A stretch of DNA of 64,000 nucleotides. It comes from Chondrus crispus (lineage: Eukaryota; Rhodophyta; Florideophyceae; Gigartinales; Gigartinaceae). Made by a program: the position numbers and the translations under genes. The notes below the pieces were generated by a model. The model ran no database searches. It was not told the origin of the DNA and saw only the letters and a program-made list of their open reading frames with translations. Where the stretch lies: positions 8,924 to 72,923 of the forward strand of contig NW_005179295.1 of assembly GCF_000350225.1 (NCBI RefSeq), written 5' to 3'. Shown one piece after another: positions 1 through 10,490 of the stretch; position 1 is the stretch's first letter; each line of letters opens with the position of its first letter.

Positions 1-1999
1 GGCGCGGTGGTGGCAGAGCCATTGAACCACACAACACGGTGTGGGAGTCAACCAAATCCAGTTCAGGTTGGACCTCCAACCTACCTGGTCGAGTCACGTG
101 TCCCAGGTAGGTGACCGAGGTGTCGAAGAAGGCGCACTTCGACAGCTTCAGCGACACGCCCGCGTCCCGCAGTAGGCGTAGAACCTCGCGGACGTGCGCG
201 ACGTGTTCCGTTACGGTCTTGGAGTAGATGATAACGTCATCCAGGTACACCAGTGCGGTTTCCCATTTTACCCGCGACAGTATAATGTCGACGGCCCGCT
301 GGAAGGTAGCGGGGGCGTTCTTCAACCCGAACGGCATGCGGAGGAATCGGTACAACCCGCAGTGCGACGCGAACGTCGTCTTGTCGCGATCCTCCTCGGC
401 GATTTCTACTTGCCAATACCCGCTGTTGCAATCCAGCGTGGTAAAGACAGTAGCGTCGCCGAGGGAATCGATGCACTCGTCCATCCTCGGCAACGGATAG
501 GAATCCCGAACGGTGACTGCGTTGAGCCTTCTGTAGTCGACACAGAACCGCATGGTACCATTCTTTTTAGGGACGAATACCACGGGGCTTGCCCATTCGG
601 CCGTGGCGGGTTCGATTACCCCTGCCCGGAGCATGCGGTCGATCTCCGTTTTCTCTTTTTCCCGTGCGGTTGGTCCGGCGCGGTAAGGCGCCTGGTAAAT
701 CGGGCGAGCACCGGGCTTGAGCTCAATCCGGTGCTTCGTGGCCCCGATTTTTCCCAGCCGGCTGGTCCACATGTCCTTGAATTCGGACAGTACCTCGAGG
801 ATCTCCGAGCGTACCTCCTCGTCCTCGGCACCGATGTGGACGTCCTCCTGCCAGGCATTGGGGTCCTCCTCAGGGGCGGCGGTGTCTTCGGGTTTATCCG
901 TTCCAACCGCCCCGGGGTGCGCCTTGGGCGGCGTGGCTTGTTCAGCCCCGCCCTTGTCCGTACGGTTGTCAGCGGCTTCTTCCGCGCCCTCCTTTGCGGT
1001 TGAGAGGTTGGAATTAAATATCCCTCCCCCTTCCTTAGCTTCGGCCGCTTCCGCGGCCGAGTCGCCAAGGGTCAGGATGTGAGTGGGCGACGGAAGAGCC
1101 AGTCCGACTACGGTATGCTTCGGGATGTGAACCGAGCGGTGCCCAAAATTGCTGAGCATTACCGAGAACGGTTTTTCGGGGGCAACATCCATGACCCCCT
1201 GTGCCATGAGGGTCAAATTCCTGTGCGCGGTTTTTGGGGAGTTCTGTAAAAAACACAGCCCCCCAACCGGCGTGGCGACCCTCACCATGGCCTGCGTCAT
1301 CGGGGGAATTGTCACCCCTCTGACGAGGCGGATCTTCCGTGACGGTGTGTTGGCGGGGAACGCCACCTGCTTCCGTTCGGGTTTATCCGACGGCGGTAGT
1401 TGTTGTGCGGTGCTCCTCGAGGCCATCTTGCGGTCGTGCCTCGAGGGGGTTGTTCCGACTAACGCCACGGGTGGCGCGTCGTGGAACACGACCTTCCGTT
1501 GCGGTGGGAGGATCGCCTTGACGTGGCGATCCAGGAAGGTCGTACCGAGGATACAGTCCACGGCGAGGCTCGTGACTACCAGGAACGGGACGCGCGCCAC
1601 AAACTCACCGATTCGGACGAGCAGGGGGATTTCCCCTAGTGCCTTCATCGCGCGGTTTGACGCGTCGATGAGCGCTGGGCTCCGAACCGGTTTTATCGAT
1701 GGTCGCCACGACTCGGCGACACACCGTAAATGGATGAGGTTCGGGCCGGCTCCTGAGTCCAGCACTGGTGTGATGGCGACCATCAACGCCTGCTTCTGAC
1801 CAATCGTCGCGGAGATCTTGTAATTCTGCTTCTTGAAGAAGCAGATGGCCTGGACTTCCGTTCGGTTACCCGGCTGCGCTTCCACTGGCGCAGCCGGATC
1901 GGGGGTGCCTAAGCTTCTGAGGCTGGGCACGGGGAGAGACGTCGTCGCCTCTACGCGTCCTCCCCGGCTTCCCCCGTCAGCAGCAAGTCCTCGCGGGTT
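1..1999 (-). CDS. Ty3/gypsy pol: aspartic protease and reverse transcriptase (partial, gypsy-1)
   Basis: This is the 5' part of the polyprotein that processes gag-pol and copies the element RNA. Reading the minus strand leftwards shows a protease with motif LDSGAG near 1765, a long linker, then the RT region with motifs FCVDYRRLN, CNSGYWQ, RMPFGLKNAP and the catalytic VYLDDVI (about 230-250), ending with YLGHV. The frame is open throughout. It lies -1 relative to gag: the pol frame opens after a stop at 2000-2002 and gag stops at 1951-1953, so a -1 shift would have to occur within 1954-1999. I found no textbook slippery heptamer there. In the last roughly 45 bases at the window edge the expected RSFLG-type motif does not appear, so the reading may be disrupted there. 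Confidence 0.85.
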
Positions 2000-4401
2000 T
2001 CATCCGCGGCTCGCGCCGCGGGGTCCTCGGTGTGGTCGAGGTGCTGTTCCTCGACCACGTTGACGCCCGCGGGGGCCGTTTGACGCTGGTTTCGCCAAGC
2101 GGACGGCCCCTGGCGGTTGAACGGGGATCCCGGGCGGAGGCCTTGCCGGATGCGTAGCTTCTGGTAGTTGGCCTCTCGTGCCTCCAGAAGCTTGGCCCGT
2201 AGGCCCGCATCGGCAACGACGGGGCACCCCTCTTGTCGGTGCGTGGTGTCCAGGCAGAACCGGCACGGTGGCGGTCCGGGAAATCTCCCGCCGGAGAACC
2301 GGACGCGTGGATCCTGCCCTTGCCTCCCGTACGGTCCTGTGCGCACGTCGCCAGGGTTGGCGGGCGGAACCGGGGCGCCCGCCGTCGAGGCTGCCGGCGA
2401 CGGATAGTAACTCGTCGGTGGCGAGCTCATCGAGGTCGGCGTGGCGGTTTGGTCCGTCACGGCCAGGATTGCTTCTTCAGCAAATCCCCCGGCCGTCGGG
2501 ATGTCGGATGCCGACTCAACCGACAGCACGGGCCTCGTCCTTGCGGTGCGGTCAAATCTTCTAGCCGCTCCGGACGGCTCTCGGTGCGCCATGGCGGACA
2601 TCCCCTGTCGACGGGAGGCCCGATTGGTTTCCCCGATCGCTTGCGCGTATCGAGCCACGGATTGGTAATCCACATCCGGGTGCGTGGCGAGGTAATTACG
2701 GACCTGCGCGCACGTGGCGGGAAGTAACCCCTCGACGAATAGGGACTTCAACCGCCGGTCGGAGAACACCGTACCGCATCGGAGGGCCTTGTCCCAGAGG
2801 TGGTTACTGTAGACCTCCTCTGTCATGTTTGAACTCTGACGGAAGGAGGTCACGTCCCCAACCGCTTCGGAAATTACCTCGTCGGTAGCATAGGTGCGCA
2901 ACAGAAAGTTGACCACCTGGGGGTATGTCCGGAGCAGCTCGCGCCGCTCCACGTCAACCGCCATGGTATTTCCATTGAGACGGGACTGGAGTAGGGCGTG
3001 AGCCTGACCGGTGAGGTAGAATTGGAAGCACCACACGGCGGCTCCCTCGGTGATCCCGTTGTGGTCGCACGCCATCTTGAGGCGTGCGAGGAATCCCAAT
3101 ACCGCAATCGGATCTTGACCGCTGAACGTGTGGGACCTCATCTGCACGTCCAGTTTTTTCCGGTAACGGTTAATGTGCCGCGCTACTGTGGAGTCGTAGC
3201 GCGAGCTACGCCGTTCCAGGCGGTAGGTCTTGTAGTTGACGGCCTTGGTAAACAGGTCATTGAGGGGCCTGATTACCGTGGGCCGTCGCTCGTCGCTCGT
3301 CGGGGCAGCCCGGCGGCGTCTGCTCGAGTGACGAGGCCCCTCGTCCGACTCGGTGTGGTAGTTTTCCGAGTCGGACGGGTCGTGCCGGTGCCGGTCTCGG
3401 CTTCTATCGCGGCGTGCCCTGTGGCTCCGCCTGCGAGAGCCTTCCGAACCGGATGGGTCATCATCGGAGGGGTATCCTCCCCCTCCGGCATCGCGGTATC
3501 GCCCGTGGCGTGCCTCGCGGTTATCGCGGTATCGCCAGCGGCGTTCCTCGCGGTCTTCATCCGTCCTGTGACGGGGGTCTTCTGCGTCGGAATACCGGGT
3601 GTATTCCGCTTCGGTCCTGTGCGTGCCGGGTGCACGTCTTCTGCTCAACCGGTACGGGTCCCGATTCTCTGTCTCGGGGAGCCCCAGGCGGTTGTCTGTC
3701 CCGCGGGGGTCGCCCGTACCGGCGAGTATGGGGAGGACATTTTCTGTGGTCCTCCCTGTAGCACCGTGAACGGTTGGGAGATAGATGGCTCTGCCCTCCG
3801 GGTGAGGGTCCATCCTATCAATCCCGGGTACGGCGCCGATCGGATCAGCGATATTAAAGCTTGAGCCCGGAACGGTTTCACGGCGCGGCGCCGGCGGCGG
3901 TACCGCGCCTCCCGTTTCGGTAAATGTCGTGGCCAGACGGATGGCCACGGCGGAGCTAATAGCTCCCTTTAGAGCCAATGCGGTCGGAGATTCGTCCTCC
4001 TCCGCAGCGAGCGCTGCCACCACCTCGTCGCGTACGAGGGGGGCGATCTTCTCGTCCAGCAGGGCGCGGAGCGCGGTGTCCGCATGCTCCGCCACCAGTC
4101 TTGGTGCCGTTCGGTCGAGGCAAACCTGGACGACCTGAGGTAGTTCCTCAGCGAGGAAATCCTCCATCCAGGTTTGTAGTCGCGGGAGTAACGCGTCGTA
4201 CAGTATTTGTACGCGGTTCCCCCCACCAGCCGGTAGCCCGGCGGTGGTGTCCGAAACGGAAGGGGTCTTCTGGCCCCTGGTAGACGGCGGGCGTAGCAGG
4301 GCTTCCGGATTGTCGATCCGGGGGCGCTGTGCGCCTCTGCCACTGCGGGTACTTGCTCGCCCGGAGGCGGTATCTTCTCCGGCGGAATCCGCACGGTTCA
4401 T
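1951..4401 (-). CDS. Ty3/gypsy gag polyprotein (gypsy-1)
   Basis: This 816-residue gag forms the particle that packages element RNA. The start is ATG at 4401, about 100 bases after the LTR. The N-terminal half is low complexity, rich in Arg, Ser, Asp and Glu. The middle contains the capsid-like segment that aligns by eye with gag of gypsy-2. Near the C-terminus is a CCHC zinc knuckle with exact spacing C-X2-C-X4-H-X4-C (CRFC....H....C). No internal stops are present, unlike gypsy-2 gag. Several long ORFs in other frames of this GC-rich stretch are shadows. Confidence 0.85.
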   Translation of the reverse strand: MNRADSAGEDTASGRASTRSGRGAQRPRIDNPEALLRPPSTRGQKTPSVSDTTAGLPAGGGNRVQILYDALLPRLQTWMEDFLAEELPQVVQVCLDRTAPRLVAEHADTALRALLDEKIAPLVRDEVVAALAAEEDESPTALALKGAISSAVAIRLATTFTETGGAVPPPAPRRETVPGSSFNIADPIGAVPGIDRMDPHPEGRAIYLPTVHGATGRTTENVLPILAGTGDPRGTDNRLGLPETENRDPYRLSRRRAPGTHRTEAEYTRYSDAEDPRHRTDEDREERRWRYRDNREARHGRYRDAGGGGYPSDDDPSGSEGSRRRSHRARRDRSRDRHRHDPSDSENYHTESDEGPRHSSRRRRAAPTSDERRPTVIRPLNDLFTKAVNYKTYRLERRSSRYDSTVARHINRYRKKLDVQMRSHTFSGQDPIAVLGFLARLKMACDHNGITEGAAVWCFQFYLTGQAHALLQSRLNGNTMAVDVERRELLRTYPQVVNFLLRTYATDEVISEAVGDVTSFRQSSNMTEEVYSNHLWDKALRCGTVFSDRRLKSLFVEGLLPATCAQVRNYLATHPDVDYQSVARYAQAIGETNRASRRQGMSAMAHREPSGAARRFDRTARTRPVLSVESASDIPTAGGFAEEAILAVTDQTATPTSMSSPPTSYYPSPAASTAGAPVPPANPGDVRTGPYGRQGQDPRVRFSGGRFPGPPPCRFCLDTTHRQEGCPVVADAGLRAKLLEAREANYQKLRIRQGLRPGSPFNRQGPSAWRNQRQTAPAGVNVVEEQHLDHTEDPAARAADETREDLLLTGEAGEDA

Positions 4402-4497
4402 CGTCGATGATCACTGGCGATCGACGCGGTGATTTTCGACCTCTTTCAATCCGATCGGTAGTTGCTCGCGCTGGCGATCCAGTGCGGGCTCAACCTC

Positions 4498-5120
4498 TGT
4501 AGTTATACCCTCCACAAGAGTACCAAAATGTGGTATAACTACCTTCGTCCCGACCACTCGGAACGAGGGGGGTTAGAGGTAAGGGAGCGCGCGACGCTGG
4601 GTAACCCACGCGAGCGCGAACCGTACGGAAGGACTCGAAAAGAGGGAAGGCTCACGTGGCCGGTGACGCGCAGCCGGTCGGTGGTGTCAGATCCGGACGG
4701 CCGGTCACGGGTTAGAAGCCTGAGACTTAGAGGTAAAACCGGACGGAGTTAGCAAAAAGCCGTAAAGGGAAGGGAAGCGAGTCTGCCCCCGTTTACTGGA
4801 ACGGGGCAGGTGCCCCTGGTCTTAACCCCTCAGTGGGACGCCAGGACACCTGTCCCGCTACAGTAGCTGTTACATACTGTATACCAGCTACTGTACTAAA
4901 TTGGCTAATTTGTGCCATTAACCACTAATTGCTAATTACTTACCGGATGGTCGCACACGTGTGCCCGTGGCCACGGCCGGCGCCAACGGTTGTGTCACGT
5001 GTACGCCGTGGAGGTACTACTGTGCTCGCAGCGGGCGCGTGCACGATTACTACAGTAGTAACCGCCCGTCTCGGGGGTTCTCATCTCCCACCGGGGGTCG
5101 CGGTGTGGAGTTGTACCACA
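4498..5120 (-). repeat. 5' LTR of gypsy-1
   Basis: This 623-bp segment reads TGTGGTACAAC at its start and GGTATAACTACA at its end on the minus strand, giving TG...CA termini. The right edge is placed where the interrupted gag frame of the host element ends, and the left edge about 97 bases before gag. It contains three CACGTG palindromes (4653, 4956, 4996) and several TACTGTA/TACAGTA words. The partner LTR is off-window, so the boundaries rest on one copy only. Confidence 0.6.
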
Positions 5121-6010
5121 AGTCCGAGCTGGACCGGAAAACGCATTTATGAAAAAGGATGCCTTTTGTACCGGTGACAACTGCTGTTGCATCGCACAAA
5201 TGTTGTAGTCCCTTATCGTGAAGTCAATAGATTCCGATATTTTTCCAGAGAATTTGCTGTCACGAAAGTACTGATGCACCCCTGTTGCCTTTTTCGGGTC
5301 GTCATAGGTTACGTGTTGGGCGATCTGAGGCTCTTCTTGTGAAAAAGGAGGCCTGATATTCTCTCGGTTTGGTGAAGTAGTACGGCTGAATTTTTTAGAC
5401 GTTTCTTGCGGATCATCCAGCCTAGGAGGCGTAGGGTTGGTCTGAAATTCGGGAGAGCTGATATTGATAGTATCCGCTTTGTAGTTCTCTACTTCGTTTT
5501 CAACCGGGACGTGTTTGGCGATATTCGTCAGAATTGTGATGTCATTATGACAGCGATATGCCACCAAAATGTCATGGAGTGACTCAATAGGCAGCTTCAA
5601 GGCATTACCAAGCCAAATATGGTTCATCAGTGTCTTGTCAGCTCGAACGGTTGGGTCAAAATTTTTCATCATCTCGTTCGGAACGGTCAACACCTCATAA
5701 AATTCGGAAACTTGTCGGAGAACCATCACAGGGAAGCAAGGTTCGCTGAAGTATTTTGTCGAAAAAAAGAGCCGTTCGTGGGAACCAAAGAAGTAATATG
5801 TTCAGATATGATTTCTTTGTCCTCTTCTTCGTCAGGGGGATAGCATTCCAAAACAGATTTGGCAGCTTCGATAAGCTGCTTGCCGATGTCGGATTTCGAT
5901 GAAAAGGTGGTACATCGACGTATTAGCTTTTCGTGTTGAGCCTTCCTTTTTTCGGCATGTTCGAGACTTGGATCGACCGGGCGTTTGGAGCTCTGCGATC
6001 TAGTCGTCAT
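5121..6010 (-). pseudogene. gag fragment of an older LTR retrotransposon, truncated by gypsy-1
   Basis: A minus-strand gag-like frame starts at ATG 6010 (MTTRSQSSKRP) and ends in a frame change near 5762-5768, then resumes in the next frame to 5121, where the gypsy-1 LTR interrupts it after the motif AFSGPAR. The segment around 5140-5300 (QYFRDSKFSGK ... FINAFSGPAR) matches by eye the capsid region of the copia gag at 39473-40960. The frame change coincides with a run of seven A (plus strand) and is consistent with loss of one base. The rest of this element is not visible in the window. Confidence 0.55.
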
Positions 6011-7922
6011 TTTCCAGAATCGTGTAACAGCAAATCCGGATTGTCGCTGCACACGAGGGTCTGGGCTGACAGCGCGATCTCAGTCCAAGCTGAGACGAGG
6101 GAAGACGTTGTCAGGTAGCGGAAGCGGTGGTGAGTGTAGAGACGCGTGGGGGATCGAGGCTCTACGCTTCGGCGCAGGTAAATGTAAAGTGACGATGGTC
6201 AGTCTTTACTTAGTTCCCTCTTGCCCTCGCTAGATCGAGAGAGGTGGTAGTCGCAGGTATATAATCGGACGGCGGCGCTCGTGGCTGAAAGCCACGAGCC
6301 AAAAGGCGAAAATAGAGTGGTGTCCGGTACTGTACAGGTACTGTATAGATGCTGTACAGAGTGGCCGGCTCCACTCCATCGACATATTTGGTTCTGACCG
6401 GTGGGGGCGTCCTTTTTGAAATATCAAATAACCAAAGAAGCAAATCACCAAATTCCCACCAGCCAATTGAGTTCTAGAAAAAAAGTGCCAAGTGTTCTTG
6501 TTTGGTCATTTGATCACCTACCGGTGGTGATGCTCTTAATTAGTCTAACGCGGTGATTCAAAATAAACGATCTTTTCGGCTTGCCCTGACAAACGGGGAT
6601 TGAAAAAACCCTGAGGAAGTCAGGAGTAAACGCTGACATCAGTGCCGAATAAACACTCTTGAAGAGTACATAGGTGAGGCTGGCGCGTAGGTGACTGGAA
6701 GACACTGGCAATGTCCGCAGATAAGATCCACTTTCTTTTCCTGGACTTATGTTACTTATGTTTTACTCGACGCCATGGGAAAGACACCGTCAACACCGAA
6801 CTGAGTTTCATTCCGCGACAGACCACATCCCATCGAGAGTTACCAGTCATTCGTGGTCAGATTTCGAAGAGCCTGGCGAAAAATTACCATTGAGCATCCT
6901 TAAACTCATTTTTTGATATTTTTTAAAAACCAGATACTGTACAACATTCAGAGATGCAGCACGTGCTTCGAACCTCACTCATTTTCTGGTCTTTTGGCGA
7001 ATCCACAGTAGTAGCGCTCCTGTTTCGTAAGGCTCGGAAGCCGAGTAATGTACCGCAACGAAGTAGTCACCATCCTAATTTATTTATACATTCATAATGT
7101 TTGCTGTATATGAGGCAAAGTGAAGGTCCTCTGAAGGGGGCAAGAGGGCAGAGCCTTCTGGCTTGTCAGCCATAAACCAGGGAGATTGGCGACAACATGA
7201 TTGCATGCGTAAGATGTGCAACACGTGTGCGTATTCGATACGGATGAAAGAATTGCAACTGTAAACGTTTTGCAGATACTGTACTGTACTGTACCAGATG
7301 CGTGCTGTAATGTGATCAGGATCAAGCTCTTCTTCACGGATGATGTCGTCGAGAAGATGCAGCTTTCGTGAAAGGGCAGAATAATTTCGTTTGAAGCCAG
7401 TTTCTGAATATTTCGAGAAATGTTCACTTTTAGGTTGGTGACGGGATCTTGGAAATGGCATTGTCGACCATTCCTGCCACTGACCTGCAGACATGTTTTT
7501 GGGGGCATGCGGGACATGACAGCTTTGTGAGCATGTCGAATTTTTATGGAATTTGCGTTCGAGGTAATGGTAAGCACCCCATGCCAGATGCGTGCTATTA
7601 CAGTGTAATTTCATGGGTAACATTATGGATTGAATGCATGGGGATGGAGGGGTTGAAAATGTTTGAGTAGATTTGTTGAAAATGTGGGGAACAGCGAGAA
7701 AGTCGAGAGGCAAAGGTGTATGAGGTGTGGAGAGGGAGGGGTGGGCGCATGAGAGTGATGTGTCTTGCAGTATGGCGCCTTTTTGGACCCAGCGGCTAAA
7801 AAGTAAAATTCGGAAACTCGCCATCAGCATTCATTTTGGTGTGACTCGATTATCCTCTGCAACCACATTTCAAGCGCCTGCGCCTTCCCATTACGCGCCC
7901 GTTTCTTTTCACACCACCGCCT
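6011..7922. other. stretch without a supported gene
   Basis: The part nearest 6011 is probably leader or LTR of the truncated element; a TATA-like word reads GATTATATACC on the minus strand near 6260, and 6288-6310 forms a 10-bp-arm hairpin (GCTCGTGGCT/AGCCACGAGC). Reading frames between 6500 and 7830, including a 248-codon minus-strand frame, have no recognisable motif. A TACTGTA run occurs at about 7275-7290. Confidence 0.4.
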
Positions 7923-7930
7923 CTATAAAT
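7923..7930 (+). promoter_or_regulatory. possible TATA box of the 8239 gene
   Basis: The sequence CTATAAAT lies about 310 bases upstream of the ATG at 8239, followed by a CT-rich leader. The spacing implies a 5' UTR of roughly 280 bases with small upstream ORFs. This is a consensus match only. Confidence 0.35.
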
Positions 7931-8238
7931 CCAAGCAGGAAATGACGCTGAGAATTATCTTGTCATCCTGTCCAAAACATATCTTATCTTCTCGCAACAC
8001 GTTCGCTGCCTCATCCCCCCTTACTTCCCTCCTCGTAACCTCTTGCAGGCTCTCAGTCTGCCCGCGCCCCTACACCTAGTCCCCCATATACTTGAACCTG
8101 CGTGGCCAAACACTATCCAACGCTGCCCCCTCCCTTACGATTCGTTGACCTTCCCATTCCCCGTCTCCTCCACAACCACTCCCTCACAACTACTACAAGC
8201 CCTCTACTGCTGAACTCTGCACTCCCTCTCTCATCGCC

Positions 8239-9641
8239 ATGGCCACAACCGGCCTTAATTCCATCAGCAAACCTTTCGACACGATGGACTCCAAGTACCA
8301 CACCCACGCCTCCTTTATCCGACCTTCATCTCAACACAATGCCGATTACGACGGACCTCTCATGGGGCGTACCTCTTACCGCTGGTCCTTCTTAGAAGAG
8401 CCGCAAGGCTGTAAACTTACCGTGGCTGATATCCAAGGAAGCCGATCCACTACTGCCTGGTTTAAACCAGACGCCCCAGGTCCATATACACTCAATCTGT
8501 CTGTCAAGGGACACGGCGCAACCTACGCCGACGCCATCAAACTCCGTGTTGTGGATGTCGATGATGAGAAGGACGCACATCTTTTGAAATCGGACGATCT
8601 CGATCAAGATTTTTTTGTAATTGGCTGCAAATTTTCGGACAAGTCCGATAAGCAACAAGACGCCGTTTCACCCTCTGCATTGTCCAAGCCTTCTGCACAA
8701 AAGAAGGCTTCCGCAAAAAAACGAAAGGCATCCATCCCTTCCCCGGCGTCATCTGCTTCCCATGCTGTCAAGACTAAGGACTCGGTCTCCGAGAAGCCTC
8801 TTAAGCGTTCGAAGAACGACATCACAGCTCTCGCAAAAGCAACAGCAAAACTAAACGTCAAGGCACAGATCAAAAAGTCTAAGGCGAGAAAAATGGCGGC
8901 AAAGGCCAAATCACGAGGCATCTTAACCAGTGATTATGATGATGATAATGATGGCGATTCAGGCGATGACGATGACGACGAGCAAATAGGTGGAGGGGGC
9001 GGATACGAAGATGACGATGACGACGAGTTAGACGCCATGGACAGTGGTGATGATGATGAGGACCTTGGCCCACCCAAAGAGAAGACCGATCAGGGTGGTG
9101 ATGAAGGCGATGATGAGGAGGACAGGGGCGAAGGAGGTGAGGGAGATGGAGACGATGACAGTGCCGATGATGATGAAGACGGCGATGATCGGGAAAATGG
9201 AGATCAAGGGGAAGATCACGATGACGATGAAGAGTCTGACGATGATGATGAGAATCAAGATGAAATCGAAATTGAAGAGGAGGAAGAGGAAGAGGAAGAA
9301 AAAGACGGAGGAGATGCAGGCACTGGTCTCGGAGATGACGACGATCGCGAGGGCAACATAGACGCCGACCAGGACGACGACCAAGACAACGAGAACGCCG
9401 TCATGTCCGACGACATGAAGGATGAAGAAGATGATGGCGATGGCGATGATGACGTAGATCCTTCACCCCAAGATCCTGTAGCTGCCGAGGAGGATGATGA
9501 CGACGATATGATGGACGGGGAGGATTACGGTCAGCCACAAGATATCATTCCAGAACGCGACGAAGACGACGATGATGACGACGATCTCGACGAAGACGGC
9601 GGTGGAAACGATCCAGTTAATGACGACGATGATGACGATGA

Positions 9642-9683
<42 letters not shown>

Positions 9684-9696
9684 AGGCGAGGAATGA
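8239..9696 (+). CDS. PKD-like N-terminal domain protein with a long acidic tail
   Basis: This is a 485-residue protein of unknown role. Residues about 37-108 (YRWSF ... GPYTLNLSV ... KLRVVDV) have the strand pattern of a PKD/immunoglobulin-like beta sandwich: an aromatic YxW, a central FxP-GxY, and a terminal LxV. Residues about 150-228 are basic with KKRK and KKSKARK clusters, plausible nuclear localisation signals. From about 233 to the end the chain is almost all Asp and Glu, encoded by GAT/GAC/GAA/GAG runs and ending in an uninterrupted Asp tract. A histone-chaperone or chromatin-associated role is suggested by the basic-plus-acidic layout only. ATG 8239 is the first in frame; ATG 8284 is an alternative. 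Minus-strand ORFs here are shadows of the repeats. Confidence 0.75.
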
Positions 9697-9884
9697 GACT
9701 AGAAGGGTGCCGTGACATGGCCATCCTATTGCCTCTCACGAAATTTGAGAAGCGTCAAAATTCAGTTGCGGCACCACAGACAAACTTTGTCTTTCAATTT
9801 ATTAAAGCTGTTGTATCAACACCAAGTTGAGAAGTCACTGGAGCTCAGGACATAAACGAAAGAGGGCATCTCCCACATCCCTGA

Positions 9885-10490
9885 ATGAATCTGCACCCAG
9901 CCTTGCTGGTGCTGGTAGTTTCTCTGATCTCACCATCGACATTTAACCTTTTGATGCTCTTCATTCGGGACATGAGACCTATGGGTGCGCTCGGTTTTCT
10001 TCATCACAGTCTTGTGTTCAGCTGGGATCACAGGAAGGTGAGGTACTGGAAGCATTGCAGGCTGGAGCAAAGCACTGCTTCAGTCTCGACTGGGGAGAAA
10101 CCCGATTGCGCGATGAACACTGTCTTGGGCAGAATTATGAAGCGGAAGCACTTCGGCACTGCAGGTATTTGTAGCAACTCTTGCAATGTGAACCACACGC
10201 AAGCCAGAGGTATCATCGTAGCTCGTGGAAATCTCACCCCGGGGGCAAGACTAAAGACGTATGAGGACTGCTTTAACTCTGACCGTGCTGAGATATACGA
10301 GCAAGTCATTGAGCTTGTGATTAGGAACAGGATGGATTTGCTAGTCAAAAGACGTCCTTTGAGACATGTTTCAATGTTTGTGGGCAGAGCTTTGTCCAAA
10401 TTTAATAAGGCAGCTCTTCGTGTCTCATATGCACGAGCATTTAGTGAAACGTACTATCATAGTTTGATGAGATGTCGACGGCTTCGCTAG
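9885..10490 (+). CDS. hypothetical protein, 201 aa
   Basis: An ATG-started frame with a hydrophobic N-terminus (residues 5-30) followed by a basic, Cys-containing body. I recognise no domain. It is close downstream of the 8239 gene on the same strand. A 123-codon frame on the opposite strand overlaps it, so either or neither could be real. It is listed because of its length and plausible composition. Confidence 0.25.
   Translation: MNLHPALLVLVVSLISPSTFNLLMLFIRDMRPMGALGFLHHSLVFSWDHRKVRYWKHCRLEQSTASVSTGEKPDCAMNTVLGRIMKRKHFGTAGICSNSCNVNHTQARGIIVARGNLTPGARLKTYEDCFNSDRAEIYEQVIELVIRNRMDLLVKRRPLRHVSMFVGRALSKFNKAALRVSYARAFSETYYHSLMRCRRLR

Larger units (their letters stand above)
1..5120 (-). mobile_element. 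Ty3/gypsy LTR retrotransposon gypsy-1, 5' part
   Basis: The element is transcribed on the minus strand. Its 5' LTR is 4498-5120, gag is 1951-4401, and pol (protease and reverse transcriptase) runs off the left window edge, so RNase H, integrase and the 3' LTR are outside. The gene order and the YLDD reverse transcriptase identify Ty3/gypsy, and gag and pol resemble the gypsy-2 element at 22464-36386. The LTR starts exactly where the gag frame of another retroelement (5121-6010) is interrupted, so this copy is an insertion into an older element. Both ORFs are open, so it could be a fairly recent copy. Confidence 0.88.

Noticed and set aside
194..1799. Plus-strand frames of 216-269 codons over gypsy-1 pol
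   Set aside because: They are complementary to the protease-RT frame on the minus strand and lack motifs; GC-rich shadows.
2998..3864. 288-codon plus-strand frame
   Set aside because: Antisense shadow of gypsy-1 gag with low-complexity Val/Arg/Gly composition.
7084..7830. 248-codon minus-strand ORF
   Set aside because: No motif, Ser/His-rich random composition, overlaps another frame and the presumed promoter of the 8239 gene.
9028..9384. Hydrophobic minus-strand ORF that looks like a membrane protein
   Set aside because: Its Ile/Val runs are the complement of the Asp-codon repeats of the acidic tail.
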